Source: an uncultured Clostridia bacterium
GTDB lineage: Bacteria; Bacillota; Clostridia; TANB77; CAG-508
Reading direction: 5' to 3'
Assembly: GCA_934162925.1 (NCBI GenBank)
Contig: CAKPJR010000060.1
Coordinates: 1-6,809 of the forward strand
DNA length: 6,809 bases
Position 1 is the first letter of the stretch; the number at the start of each line of letters is the position of its first letter. Both the position numbers and the translations under genes were made by a program. The notes below the pieces were generated by a model. The model saw only the letters and a program-made list of their open reading frames with translations. It made no database searches and was not told where the DNA came from. Positions 6,073 to 6,809 of the stretch are shown here, piece by piece.

Positions 6073-6657
6073 ATGAGCGACTTGAAAGAAATTATTGCAT
6101 TAAATATTATAAAACTTAGAAAAGATAAAAAGCTAACTCAGCTTGAGCTTGCAACGGCATTAAATTATTCTGATAAAGCAATATCAAAATGGGAAAGAGC
6201 AGAATCCATTCCTGATATAACTGTATTAAAACAGTTAGCAGATTACTTCGGAGTTACGGTTGATTATTTAATAAGTGAACACAATAAAGATACTAAATTA
6301 GTAGTAGCCCAAACTAAAAAGAAAAAAATCAATAAGATTTCACTTACTCTTCTTGCTACTTCTCCTGTTTGGCTTATTACTACTATTATTTTTACTTTAA
6401 TTTCTATATTTACAGGCAAATACATATGGTATATTTTTTATATAGGTATACCTATAATAATTCTTATAATTCTTATTTTTAATAGCATTTGGGGTAATAG
6501 AAGAAATAATTATATTATAATTTCCTGCTTCATTTGGTCAATTTTATTATGCATATATTTATCTTTAATTAAATCTAATGTGTGGCAAATTTTCATATTA
6601 GGCATTCCAGCCCAAATAACAATTATTCTTTGGTCAACTTTAAAAAGAAAAAAATAG
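6073..6657 (+). CDS. XRE-family transcription regulator with four membrane helices
   Basis: This 194-residue protein has an N-terminal Cro/C1-type helix-turn-helix (about 6-66) with the usual L-T-Q-x-E-L-A recognition start (21-27), the K-A-I-S-K-W-E-R segment (35-42) and a closing D-Y-L-I-S (64-68). A Lys-rich linker (74-88) leads to four predicted membrane helices (about 90-113, 117-140, 146-165 and 169-188) and a basic end. It would sit in the inner membrane with the DNA-binding domain in the cytosol, so it may sense a membrane or lipid state. AAGGAGG ten bases upstream supports the ATG. It is divergent from the acyl-CoA synthetase, and repeated TTCTAC/GTAGA sites in the shared gap suggest self-control and control of that neighbour. 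The ligand is unknown. Confidence 0.9.
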   Translation: MSDLKEIIALNIIKLRKDKKLTQLELATALNYSDKAISKWERAESIPDITVLKQLADYFGVTVDYLISEHNKDTKLVVAQTKKKKINKISLTLLATSPVWLITTIIFTLISIFTGKYIWYIFYIGIPIIILIILIFNSIWGNRRNNYIIISCFIWSILLCIYLSLIKSNVWQIFILGIPAQITIILWSTLKRKK

Positions 6658-6679
6658 AAGGTTGCAATTCAACCTTCTA
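6655..6679 (-). terminator. Intrinsic terminator of the right-edge transporter
   Basis: A perfect 10-bp stem TAGAAGGTTG / CAACCTTCTA encloses a 5-base loop. On the minus strand it is followed by seven T, one C and five T, a strong terminator for the transporter whose stop is 22 bases upstream. The regulator's TAG stop forms the base of the stem, so the hairpin may also end the plus-strand transcript. Confidence 0.88.
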
Positions 6680-6701
6680 TTATAATTATATATAACTATA
6701 A

Positions 6702-6809
6702 TTATTCTTTTTCTTCTTTCAAGCAATCTTTTCCATCTACAATTCTTGATACAAGCATTGCTGAACTTGTATTTCCAACAACATTTAATACTGTTGCTGG
6801 GCAATCTAT
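6702..6809 (-). CDS. C-terminal end of a dicarboxylate/amino-acid:cation symporter (partial, extends past right edge)
   Basis: Only the last 35 residues are visible. They contain D-C-P-A-T-V-L-N-V-V-G-N, which aligns with the conserved last transport helix (TM8) of the sodium:dicarboxylate symporter family (DAACS, as in GltPh, GltP and DctA), where D-x-x-R-T-x-x-N-V-x-G-D/N is typical. That helix binds substrate and sodium. A charged tail of about ten residues (G-K-D-C-L-K-E-E) ends the protein. In GltPh numbering the aligned residues are Asp394, Thr398 and Asn401, all kept. The Arg397 position, which holds the side-chain carboxylate of acidic substrates, is Ala. Family assignment rests on this short stretch alone and is by eye. 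It is convergent with the regulator and has its own terminator. Confidence 0.72.
   Translation of the reverse strand: MDCPATVLNVVGNTSSAMLVSRIVDGKDCLKEEKE

Noticed and set aside
6771..6773. Asn in place of the sodium-site Asp (GltPh Asp405) in the symporter as a defect
   Set aside because: N-x-x-G-N is normal in DctA-like and some GltP-like members, so it is not evidence of a broken transporter.
1..6809. Insertion sequences, CRISPR arrays, tRNA or rRNA genes
   Set aside because: No transposase, terminal inverted repeats, spaced short repeats or recognisable RNA genes were seen; the only direct repeats are the coding repeats of the adhesin and operator half-sites.

Overview
The window is very AT-rich and encodes Gram-positive cell-surface machinery: a sortase, an adhesin with MucBP-like repeats and strong purine-rich Shine-Dalgarno sites. 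It uses the standard bacterial code, since TGA ends the small gene at 4131-4133. Together this points to a low-GC Firmicute, most likely a gut or host-associated member of the Clostridia. I cannot name the species.

Left part (1-3449, all minus strand): a three-gene surface operon read right to left. First is a 333-residue exported protein of unknown family with a C-terminal sorting-like tail (LPITY, hydrophobic segment, basic end). Four bases later comes a small membrane-anchored sortase. Twenty-one bases after that comes a large adhesin-like protein, at least 610 residues, that leaves the window on the left. The adhesin has an N-terminal membrane segment, an unusual N-terminal LPVTG, an acidic Thr/Ser-rich linker, MucBP-like and DUF11-like modules and near-identical 68-residue repeats. 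A good promoter and a structured leader of about 135 nt precede the operon.

Middle (3450-4177): a divergent control region holds two back-to-back promoters separated by roughly helically phased A/T tracts. Rightward it drives a small, very acidic 123-residue protein of unknown function. A hairpin terminator lies between this gene and the convergent acyl-CoA synthetase gene.

Right part (4178-6809): a long-chain acyl-CoA synthetase (AMP-binding family, minus strand) is transcribed divergently from an XRE-family DNA-binding protein with four predicted membrane helices. The shared 161-bp gap holds a promoter for each gene, a perfect 8+8 bp inverted repeat and extra TTCTAC/GTAGA half-sites, a typical layout for an autoregulator that may also control the synthetase. 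At the right edge is the C-terminal end of a dicarboxylate/amino-acid:cation symporter on the minus strand, with its terminator.

The most interesting part is the surface operon. Its sortase sits between two putative clients whose motifs are both odd: one has Tyr in place of Gly, the other carries the motif at the wrong end of the protein. Its leader RNA also has mutually exclusive hairpins.
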